Origin: Thermobifida cellulosilytica TB100
GTDB lineage: Bacteria; Actinomycetota; Actinomycetes; Streptosporangiales; Streptosporangiaceae
NCBI RefSeq assembly: GCF_001517975.1
Contig: NZ_KQ950181.1
Location: 42,585 to 106,584 of the forward strand
Direction: 5' to 3'
Length of the DNA: 64,000 bases
Of the stretch, positions 30,703 through 41,166 are shown piece by piece. Made by a program: the position numbers and the translations under genes. Positions within the stretch are counted from its first letter, which is position 1; each line of letters begins with the position of its first letter. Below the pieces are notes generated by a model that searched no databases, was not told where the DNA came from, and worked only from the letters and a program-made list of their open reading frames with translations.

Positions 30703-31863
30703 ATGGCCACCCCTAACCTCGGAATCAAGGAGCACAGCCACGGCGGCGGCCTCCCCGTTTCCAAACTCGACGTCCACGGGTCGTTCGACCCCAACGACTT
30801 CCCCAAGCCCACCGGGCGCGAGGAGGAGTGGCGCTTCACCCCGCTGCGGCGGCTGCGCGGCCTGCACGACGGCCGCAACATCGCCGACGGCGTGGTGAAG
30901 GTCGAGATGAGCGCGCCCGAGGGGGTCACCGTCGAGACCGTGGGCCGCGACGACGAGCGGCTGGCCCGCTCCTTCCTGCCCACCGACCGGGTCAGCGCCC
31001 TGGCCTACCAGTCCTTCACCGAGGCCGTCGTCGTCACGGTGGGCAAGGACACCCGGGCCGACGAGCCGGTGTTCATCAGGGTCACCGGCACCGAGCAGGG
31101 CGACGCCTACGGCCACGTCCTGGTCCGGGCCGAGCAGTTCAGCTCCGCCACCGTGGTCCTGGAGTACGCGGGCACCTCGATCTACGCCGACAACGTCGAG
31201 TTCGTCGTCGACGACGGCGCCCGGCTCGACGTGGTCAGCCTCCAGGACTGGGACCGCGACTCCGTCCACGTGTCGCACCAGTACACCAAGGTCGGCCGCG
31301 ACGCCCACTACCGCAGCGTCGTGATCACCCTCGGCGGCGACCTCGTGCGGCTGTCGCCCAAGGTGGGCTACACCGGCCCCGGCGGCAACGCCGAGCTGTA
31401 CGGCCTGTACTTCACCGGCGCCGGCCAGCACCACGAGCACCGCTCGCTGGTCGACCACAACGTCTCCCACACCCGCAGCAGGGTCGACTACAAGGGAGCG
31501 CTCAGCGGCGAGGACGCCCACTCGGTGTGGATTGGCGACGTGATCATCGGCGAGGACACCAAGGGCACCGACTCCTACGAGAACAACCGCAACCTGGTGC
31601 TCACCGACGGCGCCCGCGTGGACTCCGTGCCCAACCTGGAGATCTTCAGCGGTGAGGTCGAGGGGGCGGGGCACGCCAGCACCAGCGGACGCCTCGACGA
31701 CATCCACCTCTTCTACCTCCAGTCGCGCGGCATCCCCGCCGACGAGGCCCGGCGGCTGGTGATCCGCGGCTTCTTCGCCGAGATCATCAACCGGATCGAG
31801 GTTCCCGAACTGCGTCAGCGCATCACGGACGAGGTCGAGGAGAAACTGGCGTTCCATGACTAG
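30703..31863 (+). CDS. sufD: Fe-S cluster assembly protein SufD
   Basis: 386 aa, 2 bp after sufB. It shares the right-handed beta-helix core of SufB and forms a heterodimer with it. Recognised by the REEEWRFTPLRRL start region, DYKGALSGEDAHSVW and SGRLDDIHLFYLQSRGIP near the C-terminus. Its last 8 bases overlap the ferredoxin gene, so translation is coupled. Confidence 0.95.
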   Translation: MATPNLGIKEHSHGGGLPVSKLDVHGSFDPNDFPKPTGREEEWRFTPLRRLRGLHDGRNIADGVVKVEMSAPEGVTVETVGRDDERLARSFLPTDRVSALAYQSFTEAVVVTVGKDTRADEPVFIRVTGTEQGDAYGHVLVRAEQFSSATVVLEYAGTSIYADNVEFVVDDGARLDVVSLQDWDRDSVHVSHQYTKVGRDAHYRSVVITLGGDLVRLSPKVGYTGPGGNAELYGLYFTGAGQHHEHRSLVDHNVSHTRSRVDYKGALSGEDAHSVWIGDVIIGEDTKGTDSYENNRNLVLTDGARVDSVPNLEIFSGEVEGAGHASTSGRLDDIHLFYLQSRGIPADEARRLVIRGFFAEIINRIEVPELRQRITDEVEEKLAFHD

Positions 31864-32188
31864 CGAAGGCGCCTACACCAGGGTCTGCTCGCTCGGCGAC
31901 CTCCCAGAGGAGGGCGCGCTGAGCGTGGAGATCGGCGACACCCCGGTGGCGGTGGTGCGCAGCGAGGGCCAGGTGTACGCGATCAGCGACATCTGCTCGC
32001 ACGCCGAGGTGAACCTGTCCGAGGGCGAGGTCGAGGACGGCACCATCGAGTGCTGGCTGCACGGCTCGTGCTTCGACCTGCGCTCGGGCAAGCCGCTCAA
32101 CCCGCCGGCGACCCAGGCGGTCCCCACATACGCTGTGAAGATCGACGGTGACGACGTGCTCGTCTCGTTGGACCCCACGAACCCGTAG
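31856..32188 (+). CDS. Rieske-type [2Fe-2S] ferredoxin of the suf operon
   Basis: 110 aa. Non-heme Rieske ferredoxin with the cluster motif CSHAEVNL and CWLHGSCFDL (C-x-H and C-x2-H ligands). The gene overlaps sufD by 8 bp and precedes sufC, an arrangement common in actinobacteria. It may supply electrons or serve as a cluster recipient during assembly. Sometimes annotated as bifunctional or NirD-like; a dioxygenase ferredoxin role is less likely in this context. Confidence 0.92.
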   Translation: MTSEGAYTRVCSLGDLPEEGALSVEIGDTPVAVVRSEGQVYAISDICSHAEVNLSEGEVEDGTIECWLHGSCFDLRSGKPLNPPATQAVPTYAVKIDGDDVLVSLDPTNP

Positions 32189-32205
32189 AGGCTGAAGAAA
32201 AGACC

Positions 32206-34247
<2,042 letters not shown>

Positions 34248-34259
34248 GAGAGGCGTGCC

Positions 34260-34736
34260 ATGAAACTCGACGCGATGTACCAGGAGATCATCCTGGACCA
34301 CTACCGCAATCCGCACCACAAGGGCCTGCGGGAGCCGTTCGACGCCGAGAGCCACCACATCAACCCCACCTGCGGCGACGAGGTCACCCTCCGGGTGCTG
34401 CTCGAGTCCGCGGAGGACGGCAAGGACGCCCTCACGGTCGCCGACATCTCCTACGACAGCATGGGCTGCTCCATCAGCCAGGCCAGCGCCTCGGTCATGA
34501 CCGACCTGCTCATCGGCAAGACCGTCGACGAGGCGATGGCCGTCCTGGAGGAGTTCACCGCGCTCATGCAGTCCAAGGGGAAGGGCGAGCCCGACGAGGG
34601 CGTGCTGGAGGACGCGGTGGCCTTCGCCGGGGTGTCGAAGTACCCCGCCCGGGTCAAGTGCGCGCTGCTCGCCTGGATGGCGTGGAAGGACGCGACCGTC
34701 AAGTCCCTGGCGACCCAGAAGGAGGGGGCGGTATGA
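34260..34736 (+). CDS. sufU: Sulfur-transfer protein SufU
   Basis: 158 aa. IscU-like fold with cysteines in NPTCGDEV, GCSISQASASVM and ARVKCALLAW, the SufU set that binds zinc and accepts sulfur from SufS. An 18-20 residue insertion typical of SufU lies between the second and third Cys. Its stop overlaps the next gene by 4 bp (ATGA). Confidence 0.95.
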   Translation: MKLDAMYQEIILDHYRNPHHKGLREPFDAESHHINPTCGDEVTLRVLLESAEDGKDALTVADISYDSMGCSISQASASVMTDLLIGKTVDEAMAVLEEFTALMQSKGKGEPDEGVLEDAVAFAGVSKYPARVKCALLAWMAWKDATVKSLATQKEGAV

Positions 34737-35095
34737 CCGACGGAAACGAGACCGCCCAGAGCACGCAGGCTCCGGCCGCCGAGGTGGACGAGGCGCTGCT
34801 GGAGGAGATCACCGACGCCCTCAAGGACGTCATCGACCCCGAGCTGGGGGTCAACGTCGTCGACCTCGGTCTGGTCTACGGCATCAAGGCCGACGACCGC
34901 GACATCGTGATCGACATGACGCTGACCAGTGCCGCCTGTCCGCTCACCGACGTGCTGGAGGACCAGGCCGCCAACGCGCTGGAGGAGTTCGGCCGCGAGG
35001 TCAAGATCAACTGGGTCTGGATGCCGCCGTGGGGTCCGGACAAGATCACCGAGGACGGCCGGGACCAGTTGCGGATGCTCGGCTTCAACGTCTGA
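34733..35095 (+). CDS. SufT-like metal-sulfur cluster assembly factor (MIP18/DUF59 family)
   Basis: 120 aa, ATG overlapping sufU by 4 bp. The MIP18 fold carries DPELGVNVVDLGLVYGI and MTLTSAACPLTDVLEDQ with the conserved Cys, followed by WMPPWGPDKI. Such proteins assist maturation of Fe-S proteins (SufT, PaaD-like). Last gene of the suf operon. Confidence 0.92.
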   Translation: MTDGNETAQSTQAPAAEVDEALLEEITDALKDVIDPELGVNVVDLGLVYGIKADDRDIVIDMTLTSAACPLTDVLEDQAANALEEFGREVKINWVWMPPWGPDKITEDGRDQLRMLGFNV

Positions 35096-35104
35096 GGCCG
35101 CCGC

Positions 35105-35132
35105 GGTCCGGGCGCCCCTCGGGGCCCGGACC
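35105..35132 (+). terminator. Stem-loop after the suf operon (first of two)
   Basis: 9-bp stem GGTCCGGGC/GCCCGGACC, 10 bp after the last stop. It works with the stronger hairpin just downstream. Confidence 0.6.
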
Positions 35133-35133
35133 C

Positions 35134-35173
35134 GGCAGACGCCCGCGTGCCCGCCCGGCCGCGGGCGTCTGCC
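35134..35173 (+). terminator. Main terminator of the suf operon
   Basis: Perfect 14-bp stem GGCAGACGCCCGCG/CGCGGGCGTCTGCC with a 12-nt loop, followed by GTTTCCC. Confidence 0.85.
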
Positions 35174-35574
35174 GTTTCCCGGCCCACGCCCGGGTGAGAG
35201 GGGAGGACGCCCCGGACAGGGGGCGGGCAGGGCGTACAGGACCGGGGAAGAACACGGAGGCCCTCCCGGGCACACCTGGTGGTGGGCGGTGCGGCCGGGC
35301 GGAGCAGGCCCTGGGGAGCGCCGCCGACCCGGCCCGGCGCGAGCTGCCGGGCCTGGAGGACGCCGCCCACGCCTTCGGGGACCGCCGGGGCAGGCCGCGC
35401 CTCCAGCAGACGCTGAGCGCGACCGGCGTGGGGCGCGGGCAGACCGACCGATGTCGGTGGCGACGACGGCCGGGCCCGGTGATCCTCCCGGTCCGCTCGG
35501 CCGCCCGGACCGCGCCGTCGGGGCGTTCCGGCCGCTGCCCCCGGCCTCACCCGCCGCGACGAGGAGCCCGTCGC
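35174..35574. other. Gene-free GC-rich spacer
   Basis: About 400 bp between the suf terminator and the end of the 714-aa gene. Open frames run through it, but none has a family pattern, a clear start or a ribosome site. It may hold decayed coding sequence. I see no supportable feature. Confidence 0.5.
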
Positions 35575-35641
35575 GGCGTTGCGCGGCGGTGCGGCGCCGT
35601 CCCCCGGACCGGGAGGTGACGGGGCGCCGCCGCGCAACGCC
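35575..35641 (-). terminator. Long stem-loop after the 714-aa gene
   Basis: 15-bp perfect arms GGCGTTGCGCGGCGG/CCGCCGCGCAACGCC around a 37-nt loop that can itself pair. It lies 11 bp beyond the stop codon on the minus strand. Confidence 0.7.
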
Positions 35642-35652
35642 GGGAGGCGGGG

Positions 35653-37797
35653 TCAGGCCAGCCGCTGCTGGGTCTGGAGCGGGGCGGAGTGCAGGGACAG
35701 GCGAAGCTGCTCGGCGATGTCCTCGTCGCCGCGGCTGCTCAACAGGTTGATCAGCTCCGCCGGGGTGCTGGTGAAGCCCTCGTCGGTCTCGTTGATCCGG
35801 CGGAAGATGATGTCGAGGGCCTCCTCGGGGGTGGCCGGAGCGGTGTAGCCGGTCAGGCTCAGCGCCAGGCCCAGCGGGCCGCTGTCGGAGGGGACCGCGG
35901 ATGCCTGGAGCAGGCGGGCGTCCAGCCGGTCCCCGTTGACGGTGATGAACAGCCGGTCCCCGGGCTGGGCGCCCAGCCTGCGCAGCAGCGGACGCAGCGA
36001 GTCGAACGCGGCCTGGTCCCGCCAGACCAGGACCAGCAGGTCCGCGCCGGGGCCGGTGAGGCACAGCAGGCGTCCCGGCTGTAGCCCGAGGTGTGCGGCG
36101 TACCCCGGGGGCACGGCGACCGGGGCGCCGTTGAGCTGGTCGATGGTGACGTCGACGCGGTGCCACCAGCGTCCGTCGGGGGCGCGGAAGCAGCGCGTCG
36201 AGGTGGCCACCGTCGGCTTCGGCGGCGCGCTCTTGGCCCCCCCGGAGCGGCGGCGGATGGGCAGGCCGTTGGTGGTGGTCATGGCCTGGGGGGAGGAGTA
36301 CGCGGCGTGTCCGCCCGCGGGCTCGGCGGCGTTCAGCGGCACGCTCTCGTCGACCAGCACCTGTCCGTCCTGGATGCTGACCCCCGGGGTGCTCTGTAGC
36401 CATGCCCGCAGCACCGGGGGGCGGATGCCGATCTTGCCCAGGCGGCTCTCGGCCTCGCTCAGGCTGGGCTGGTCGGACAGGAGCTGGCGGGTCTGTCGGC
36501 GCAGGTGCCCGGTGTCGGTGGCGAGCAGCCAGTTGTCGTCCAGCCGCCGGTCGGTGAACAGCGTCATGACGACCCGCCACAGCGGGATGCCGAGCGAGGG
36601 CACGTCGACCGAGTGGTCGGGATGGGCGCTGACCAGGTAGTCGATGGTGGTGGCCACGCCTATGGTGTCGGCCAGGTCGCGCAGGTGCCGGGCCATCGGC
36701 GCGCCCACCGGGGAGTTGAGCCACTGCAGCAGGCGCTCCTCGACGGTGCGCTGCGCGCTGCGCAGTTCGCCGATGTCCATCTGGAGCTGGTCGGCGAGCA
36801 GGCGGATGCTGGTCGGCTCGGCGGTGAACAGCCGCTCGGTGGCGATGAGCCGCTCCAGGTCGTTCCAGTCCCGGCACAACTGCTCGAACAGGTCGATCAG
36901 CGGGTGCGTCCCCAGTGCCGGGGCCGCCTGCTTGGCCGGGGCCTCCTCGGAGGCGGAGGCCGTGGACTGGACGCGCAGCGCCTTGGGCGGTCCGAACGCC
37001 GGGCGGCGCAGGGTGCCGCCGGGGCCGAGCAGAGGGCTGCCGCCGCGCCGGGCCAGCAGCGGGACCGGCTCCTCGGAGGCCGGGGAGCGGGAGGAGGAGG
37101 GCGTGGTGGAGCTGTTCTCCTTCGCGGCGAGATCGCGGTCGCGCTGGGCGCGCAGGGCCCGCAGCGTCCGGATGGCGCGGGTGGCCGGCGTCTGCGTGTT
37201 CTTGGCGGTGTCGGTGGTGGGACCGGAGGAGTCGGCGCCGGTGGCGTCGGTGAGGTAGGCCAGCGCGTTGCGCACGTGCTCCGGGGCGGAGGCGGGCATC
37301 CAGTTCGCGATGGTGCGCACGGCCTCGATCATCAGGGCGGGGGAGGGGGCGGGGCCGCTGAGCGGCCCGCCGGTGAACGGCAGGATCGACTGCCACATGA
37401 TCGTGCCGACCACCTCCAGCACGTCGCAGTTGCTGGGGAAGTCCCAGGAACGCATCGTCTGGGGGGAGGCGCGGACCAGCCGGTCCCAGTCGCCCGCGGT
37501 GGCCTGTACCGCGCCGCGTACGGGCTCGGCGACCTCCGACAGGTCCACCGTGATCCCGCGCAGTGTCGGTACGAACTCGCAGACCTCCAGGTGGTCCCAC
37601 TGTTCCACGGAGAGGCGGGCCATGCAGTGCGCCAGCCAGGCGGGGCCGGCGATGTCGAGCACCCGGGGAAGGGGGAGCGACCGCCACCAGCCGTCCACCA
37701 GCCGGGGATGCCGCAGGATCGCGGTGGTGCCGGGCGACTTGCTCCACCGCAGGGCGGGAACGAGGTCGGTGAGGCTGATCGGCGAAACGGCGTTCAT
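35653..37797 (-). CDS. Large protein of unknown function
   Basis: 714 aa from ATG at 37797, with GAGGT about 10 bases upstream; upstream extension to 37824 lacks a site. I do not recognise the family. Residues 1-250 are helical and Leu/Trp-rich (begins MNAVSPISLTDLVPALRWSK). Residues 250-310 are Pro/Gly/Arg-rich and probably disordered. Residues 310-500 are again helical, with LLSDQPSLSEAESRLGKIGI resembling a winged-helix-like turn near residue 420. The C-terminal 180 residues look beta-rich (RWWHRVDVTIDQLNGAPVAV). No signal peptide or membrane segment. Monocistronic. Confidence 0.75.
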   Translation of the reverse strand: MNAVSPISLTDLVPALRWSKSPGTTAILRHPRLVDGWWRSLPLPRVLDIAGPAWLAHCMARLSVEQWDHLEVCEFVPTLRGITVDLSEVAEPVRGAVQATAGDWDRLVRASPQTMRSWDFPSNCDVLEVVGTIMWQSILPFTGGPLSGPAPSPALMIEAVRTIANWMPASAPEHVRNALAYLTDATGADSSGPTTDTAKNTQTPATRAIRTLRALRAQRDRDLAAKENSSTTPSSSRSPASEEPVPLLARRGGSPLLGPGGTLRRPAFGPPKALRVQSTASASEEAPAKQAAPALGTHPLIDLFEQLCRDWNDLERLIATERLFTAEPTSIRLLADQLQMDIGELRSAQRTVEERLLQWLNSPVGAPMARHLRDLADTIGVATTIDYLVSAHPDHSVDVPSLGIPLWRVVMTLFTDRRLDDNWLLATDTGHLRRQTRQLLSDQPSLSEAESRLGKIGIRPPVLRAWLQSTPGVSIQDGQVLVDESVPLNAAEPAGGHAAYSSPQAMTTTNGLPIRRRSGGAKSAPPKPTVATSTRCFRAPDGRWWHRVDVTIDQLNGAPVAVPPGYAAHLGLQPGRLLCLTGPGADLLVLVWRDQAAFDSLRPLLRRLGAQPGDRLFITVNGDRLDARLLQASAVPSDSGPLGLALSLTGYTAPATPEEALDIIFRRINETDEGFTSTPAELINLLSSRGDEDIAEQLRLSLHSAPLQTQQRLA

Positions 37798-38553
37798 CGA
37801 CGGGGGACCTCGACCTCCTGGCACATGGCACGCTAAATGTGCGAGAACGACACGGATGTCCGGTTATGCGCTACACATTACGCCCCTCGGGACGGTAAGG
37901 GCAGCGAACCGGGCGGGTCCCCGTCGACCGGGTGCGGTGCGAGCGGAGGGCCGCACTGCCTCGAGGCCGACGGTGTCGATCCCTCGCAGATCGTACGTGG
38001 GGGCTACGCATCCTGTGTAGTGCCCAACAGGAAATCCTGAGAGTACCCTAAGAAGGTGCCTGGCAGACAATCTGTACATATATCTTGTCAGGCCTCATAA
38101 GTGACATTTCTGTGACCCGTGTGCCGTCGGATACGTCACACGCCCGCCCCGGGAGGAGGCGGGCGACAGGCCCCGGCCGAGGCGGGACACCGGCCGCCGC
38201 GGGAGCCTGACAGAGCAGCGGTCGGGGAACACCCCTCAACCCCCCGCGCGGGCGGCAGCCCGCGGCCTCCCGCGGTGCGGGCCGCGCCCGGTCGGATCTG
38301 CCTCCACCGGCCGTCCGTGTCCGGCGGCGGTATGCTTGTCTGGTCTTTCGTACCCCCCGCACCCTCCTGATCATCGGCCGTGGCACGGAAGGCCGTCCGC
38401 GCACCGGCCGCGGCGCGTCCCCCAGCGGGCGCTGGCGGCGGGACAGCGCGGGCGGGGGTACGGCACGGAGCACACGCGGAGCCCGAGGAGGCGCGTTCCG
38501 CGGGGTGCCGCACACCCCGAGCCGGAGAGAGAGCCGATCCCCGGAGTATTCAG
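37798..38553. other. 756-bp region without a recognised gene
   Basis: Contains an AT-rich stretch at about 38025-38110 (GTACATATATC) that contrasts with the GC-rich flanks, and several hairpins, for example GCCCGCC/GGCGGGC at 38141-38163. Promoters for the divergent genes at 37797 and 38554/38724 are expected. Overlapping open frames exist on both strands but none resembles a protein family. Confidence 0.5.
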
Positions 38554-38727
38554 ATGGAACGCCCCGAAGCCTCCCGGACTCCCGGGAGCGTGCCGCCGCG
38601 CACCCCCACAGGCCGCCTCGGCGGCCGTTTCCGCGTTCCGGGGGCCGGCCCCGCCCCCGAGCCAGGGCGCGACGACCGCACGAAGACCCGTAAGCGCCGA
38701 CCACCTGAGAAAGAGAGGGTCACTTGA
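38554..38727 (+). CDS. Possible small basic protein upstream of the SGNH hydrolase
   Basis: 57 codons, ATG with GGAG at good spacing. Its TGA overlaps the hydrolase TTG start by 4 bases (TTGA), which suggests translational coupling. The product is rich in Arg, Pro and Gly and ends KTRKRRPPEKERVT. No domain is visible. It may instead be a translated leader or a chance ORF. Confidence 0.3.
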   Translation: MERPEASRTPGSVPPRTPTGRLGGRFRVPGAGPAPEPGRDDRTKTRKRRPPEKERVT

Positions 38728-39626
38728 CCGGCTCAGACAAGGGAATCCCCCTCCTCCGGCCGGGAGCGGACGCCAACGGTTCCACGGGGGAGCTATCCCA
38801 CCGCCCGCCAGCGGCCCGGCCCGCGGTCATCCGTTCCTACGTGGCCATCGGGGACAGCCTCACCGAGGGGCTGGACGACCCCGGCCCCGACGGCACCTAC
38901 CAGGGCTTCGCCGACCGGCTCGCCGAGCACCTCAGCACCCTGACCCCGGGGTTTCGCTACGCCAACCTCGCGGTGCGCGGACGGCGGATCCACCACATCT
39001 TCGGCGAGCAGTTGGAACAGACCCTGGACTTCGCCCCCGACCTGGTGACCGTGCACGCCGGAGGCAACGACGTGCTGCGGCCCAACACCAACCTGGACCG
39101 GCTCGCCCGCCAGTACGAGCGGGGCATCCGCCGCCTGCTCGACGCGGGCATCCGGGTGGTCATGCTCTCGGGGCACGACACCGGCTGGGTGCCGGTGCTG
39201 CGGGTCTACCGCGGGCGCATCGCGGTGTTCAGTATGCACCTGCACGCCATCGCCCAGCGCAACGGCGTCGACATCGTGGACCTGTGGGCGCTGGAGTCCC
39301 TCAACGACCCGCGCGCCTGGAGCGTGGACCGCCTGCACTTCAACTCCGCCGGACACCAGATCGTCGCGGCCCGCATCGCCGACCTGCTCGGCCACCCCAT
39401 CGGCCCCAGGGAGCTGTGGGAGCGCCCCTGGGCCACCCCCTACGTCCCCCGCCCGCGCATCCTGCGCCGCCGCGAGACCCGCCGGTGGGCGGTGCGGTTC
39501 CTCGTGCCCTGGCTGGGACGCAGGCTCCTGGGCCGCTCCACCGGGGACGGCCGACTGCCCAAGCGCCCCCACTTGACCGAACTGGCCACCGGCCTGCTGG
39601 AGGCGGAGGAGCACCGGCAGGACTGA
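38724..39626 (+). CDS. SGNH/GDSL-type hydrolase
   Basis: 300 aa from TTG at 38724, preceded by AGAGAGGG. Esterase/lipase-like fold: block I IRSYVAIGDSLTEGLDD with the nucleophile Ser, block III VTVHAGGNDVLRPNTN, and block V SVDRLHFNSAGHQIVA with catalytic Asp and His. The C-terminal 70 residues are basic and Arg-rich. There is no signal peptide, so it is probably cytoplasmic. The natural ester substrate is unknown. Confidence 0.9.
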   Translation: MTGSDKGIPLLRPGADANGSTGELSHRPPAARPAVIRSYVAIGDSLTEGLDDPGPDGTYQGFADRLAEHLSTLTPGFRYANLAVRGRRIHHIFGEQLEQTLDFAPDLVTVHAGGNDVLRPNTNLDRLARQYERGIRRLLDAGIRVVMLSGHDTGWVPVLRVYRGRIAVFSMHLHAIAQRNGVDIVDLWALESLNDPRAWSVDRLHFNSAGHQIVAARIADLLGHPIGPRELWERPWATPYVPRPRILRRRETRRWAVRFLVPWLGRRLLGRSTGDGRLPKRPHLTELATGLLEAEEHRQD

Positions 39627-39638
39627 GCCCGTCGGACC

Positions 39639-39691
39639 GCACGCGCCAGAGGGGAGCCAGGGGGGAGCCGGGGCTCCCCTCTGGCGCGTGC
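39639..39691. terminator. Bidirectional terminator between convergent genes
   Basis: 20-bp perfect stem GCACGCGCCAGAGGGGAGCC with its complement at 39672-39691 and a 13-nt loop. It lies between the hydrolase stop and the stop of the EAL-CBS gene. Confidence 0.85.
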
Positions 39692-39725
39692 GCCGGGCCT
39701 TTCCGAGAGCGGCCGGTGCTGCTGG

Positions 39726-40865
39726 TCAGACGCGGGACAGGCCGCGGATGACATCGCCGACGTGGACCACGCCCATGCACTGTCCGAACTCGTTGACGGC
39801 GACGAGGTCGTCGTAGACCCGCTCCCGGTCGGAGCCTGCGATGCGCAGCGCGGCCAGGGCGGGGGCGGTGCGCGGCACGGTCCTGGGCGGGTCGGCCAGC
39901 TTGCGGGCCGGACGCTTCGCGTACAGCGCGTGCCCGTAGGGGCCGGTGACGGAGAGCAGGAAACGCGCCCGGTCCAGTGCCGCCACCGGACGCTCGCGGT
40001 GGTCGAGCAGGACGACGCTGGTGAGGGCGGTGTCGTTGCTGAACGACTCCAGCACCTCCTCGGCGGTCGCGTCGACGGCCATGGTCACCGCCGGGACCAT
40101 GAAGTCCGACACCCGGGGACCGGCGGGGTCCGGTGCGCCCCGGTCCAGCGAGAGGTCGGGGACCTGGGTGACGCGGTCCCCGGGAACCCAGCCGTCCCCC
40201 GCGAACAGCGGCCCCTGCGCCAGGCGCACCCCGATCCGGCGCAGGCTCGCCAGTTGCTCCACCGAGGACACCCCCGAGGCCAGCGGAAACGTCCCGGCGC
40301 CGCGTCCGATCCGGGCCATGCCGTCCACGACCGCGACGGACCGCTCGTCGTCGGGGAGGCCGGCGGTCAGCGCGCCGTCGATGCGGACCAGGAACGGGGC
40401 GGTCTCCACGAGCAGGTCGGGGGGAATCCGGGCGGTGCCGAACGCGTACCGGAAACCCAGCTCCCGGACGACCGCCAGGGACGCGGCGAGGTGTTCGCGG
40501 GGCAGCAGCCGCAGGTCGGCGTCGACCATGAGCGTGACGTCCCGCGGACGACGGCCCCTCGGGCGCAGCACCCCCGCCAGGGACACGAACGGCTCCCGCC
40601 CGGCCGTCAGCAGCCGGGCGGGCACCGGGAGGACCAGGGGGAGCAGGCTCTCCCGCGCCGCGACCTCGTGGGCGGTGCGGTTCAGGCGCTCGGCCAGCCG
40701 GGCGACGTCCTCGCCGGGCCGCGCTCCGGAGGGGTGGACGGCCTCGACCGCCAGCACCGCACCCGAGTCCAGGTCGACGATCGGGCGCAGGAGCGGCGGG
40801 CGCTCCCCCGCCGAGGCGCCGTCCAGCCGTGTGTCGCCGTGGGAACTCCTCTGTGAGGGCAGCAC
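39726..40865 (-). CDS. Degenerate EAL domain protein with C-terminal CBS pair
   Basis: 379 aa from a GTG at 40865; no good ribosome site is visible, so the start is uncertain. Residues about 15-235 resemble an EAL phosphodiesterase fold (RPIVDLDSGAVLAVEAVHPS at the start, LRRIGVRLAQGPLFAGDGWV at the end). The catalytic EAL is EAV, and the DDFG-type metal residues are missing, so c-di-GMP hydrolysis is doubtful. The C-terminal part has two CBS-like repeats (VSDFMVPAVTMAVDATAEEV and the final MGVVHVGDVIRGL) that may bind a nucleotide. Probably a nucleotide-responsive regulator. Confidence 0.75.
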   Translation of the reverse strand: MLPSQRSSHGDTRLDGASAGERPPLLRPIVDLDSGAVLAVEAVHPSGARPGEDVARLAERLNRTAHEVAARESLLPLVLPVPARLLTAGREPFVSLAGVLRPRGRRPRDVTLMVDADLRLLPREHLAASLAVVRELGFRYAFGTARIPPDLLVETAPFLVRIDGALTAGLPDDERSVAVVDGMARIGRGAGTFPLASGVSSVEQLASLRRIGVRLAQGPLFAGDGWVPGDRVTQVPDLSLDRGAPDPAGPRVSDFMVPAVTMAVDATAEEVLESFSNDTALTSVVLLDHRERPVAALDRARFLLSVTGPYGHALYAKRPARKLADPPRTVPRTAPALAALRIAGSDRERVYDDLVAVNEFGQCMGVVHVGDVIRGLSRV

Positions 40866-41036
40866 GGCATCATGGTCGCCGCTCCGCCCCCGGGAGGGGA
40901 CTGCGCGGGGGTGAAGACCGGTTGAATTCTCGGTGCCTCCCGGCTCACACCGGGACAGGACAGGGACACCCCGGGCAGACCGCGCCGCGACCGCTCTGAA
41001 GCCGCTGCGGCGCGGCCCTGCCCCGGGAACGAGGAA
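40866..41036. other. Spacer upstream of the EAL-CBS gene
   Basis: Part of a 301-bp gene-free gap. It should hold the EAL-CBS promoter. The open frame continues upstream of 40865 but loses any family pattern. Confidence 0.4.
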
Positions 41037-41071
41037 GGCCGTCGGGCCACGCTGGGCGTGCCCCGACGGCC
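41037..41071 (-). terminator. Terminator after fabF
   Basis: 16-pair stem with one C-C mismatch around a TGG loop (arms GGCCGTCGGGCCACGC and GCGTGCCCCGACGGCC), about 95 bp beyond the fabF stop. Confidence 0.65.
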
Positions 41072-41166
41072 GGAGCTGATCCGCGGCCCGGGAGGGGACG
41101 CGCGGTGCGGCCTGCCGGACCGGGGCGCCCGCCGCGACGCGGACCGGGCCGACGCCCCGGCGGCGG

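Noticed and set aside
34451..37831. 1,126-codon minus-strand frame covering the 714-aa gene and the suf end
   Set aside because: Low-complexity shadow; it crosses the suf terminator and the real genes sufU and sufT-like on the opposite strand.
38031..38060. 14-bp identity (TCCTGAGAGTACCC) with the N-terminal region of the DUF574-like methyltransferase gene (15015-15028)
   Set aside because: Too short to show a duplicated gene; surrounding sequence does not continue the similarity.
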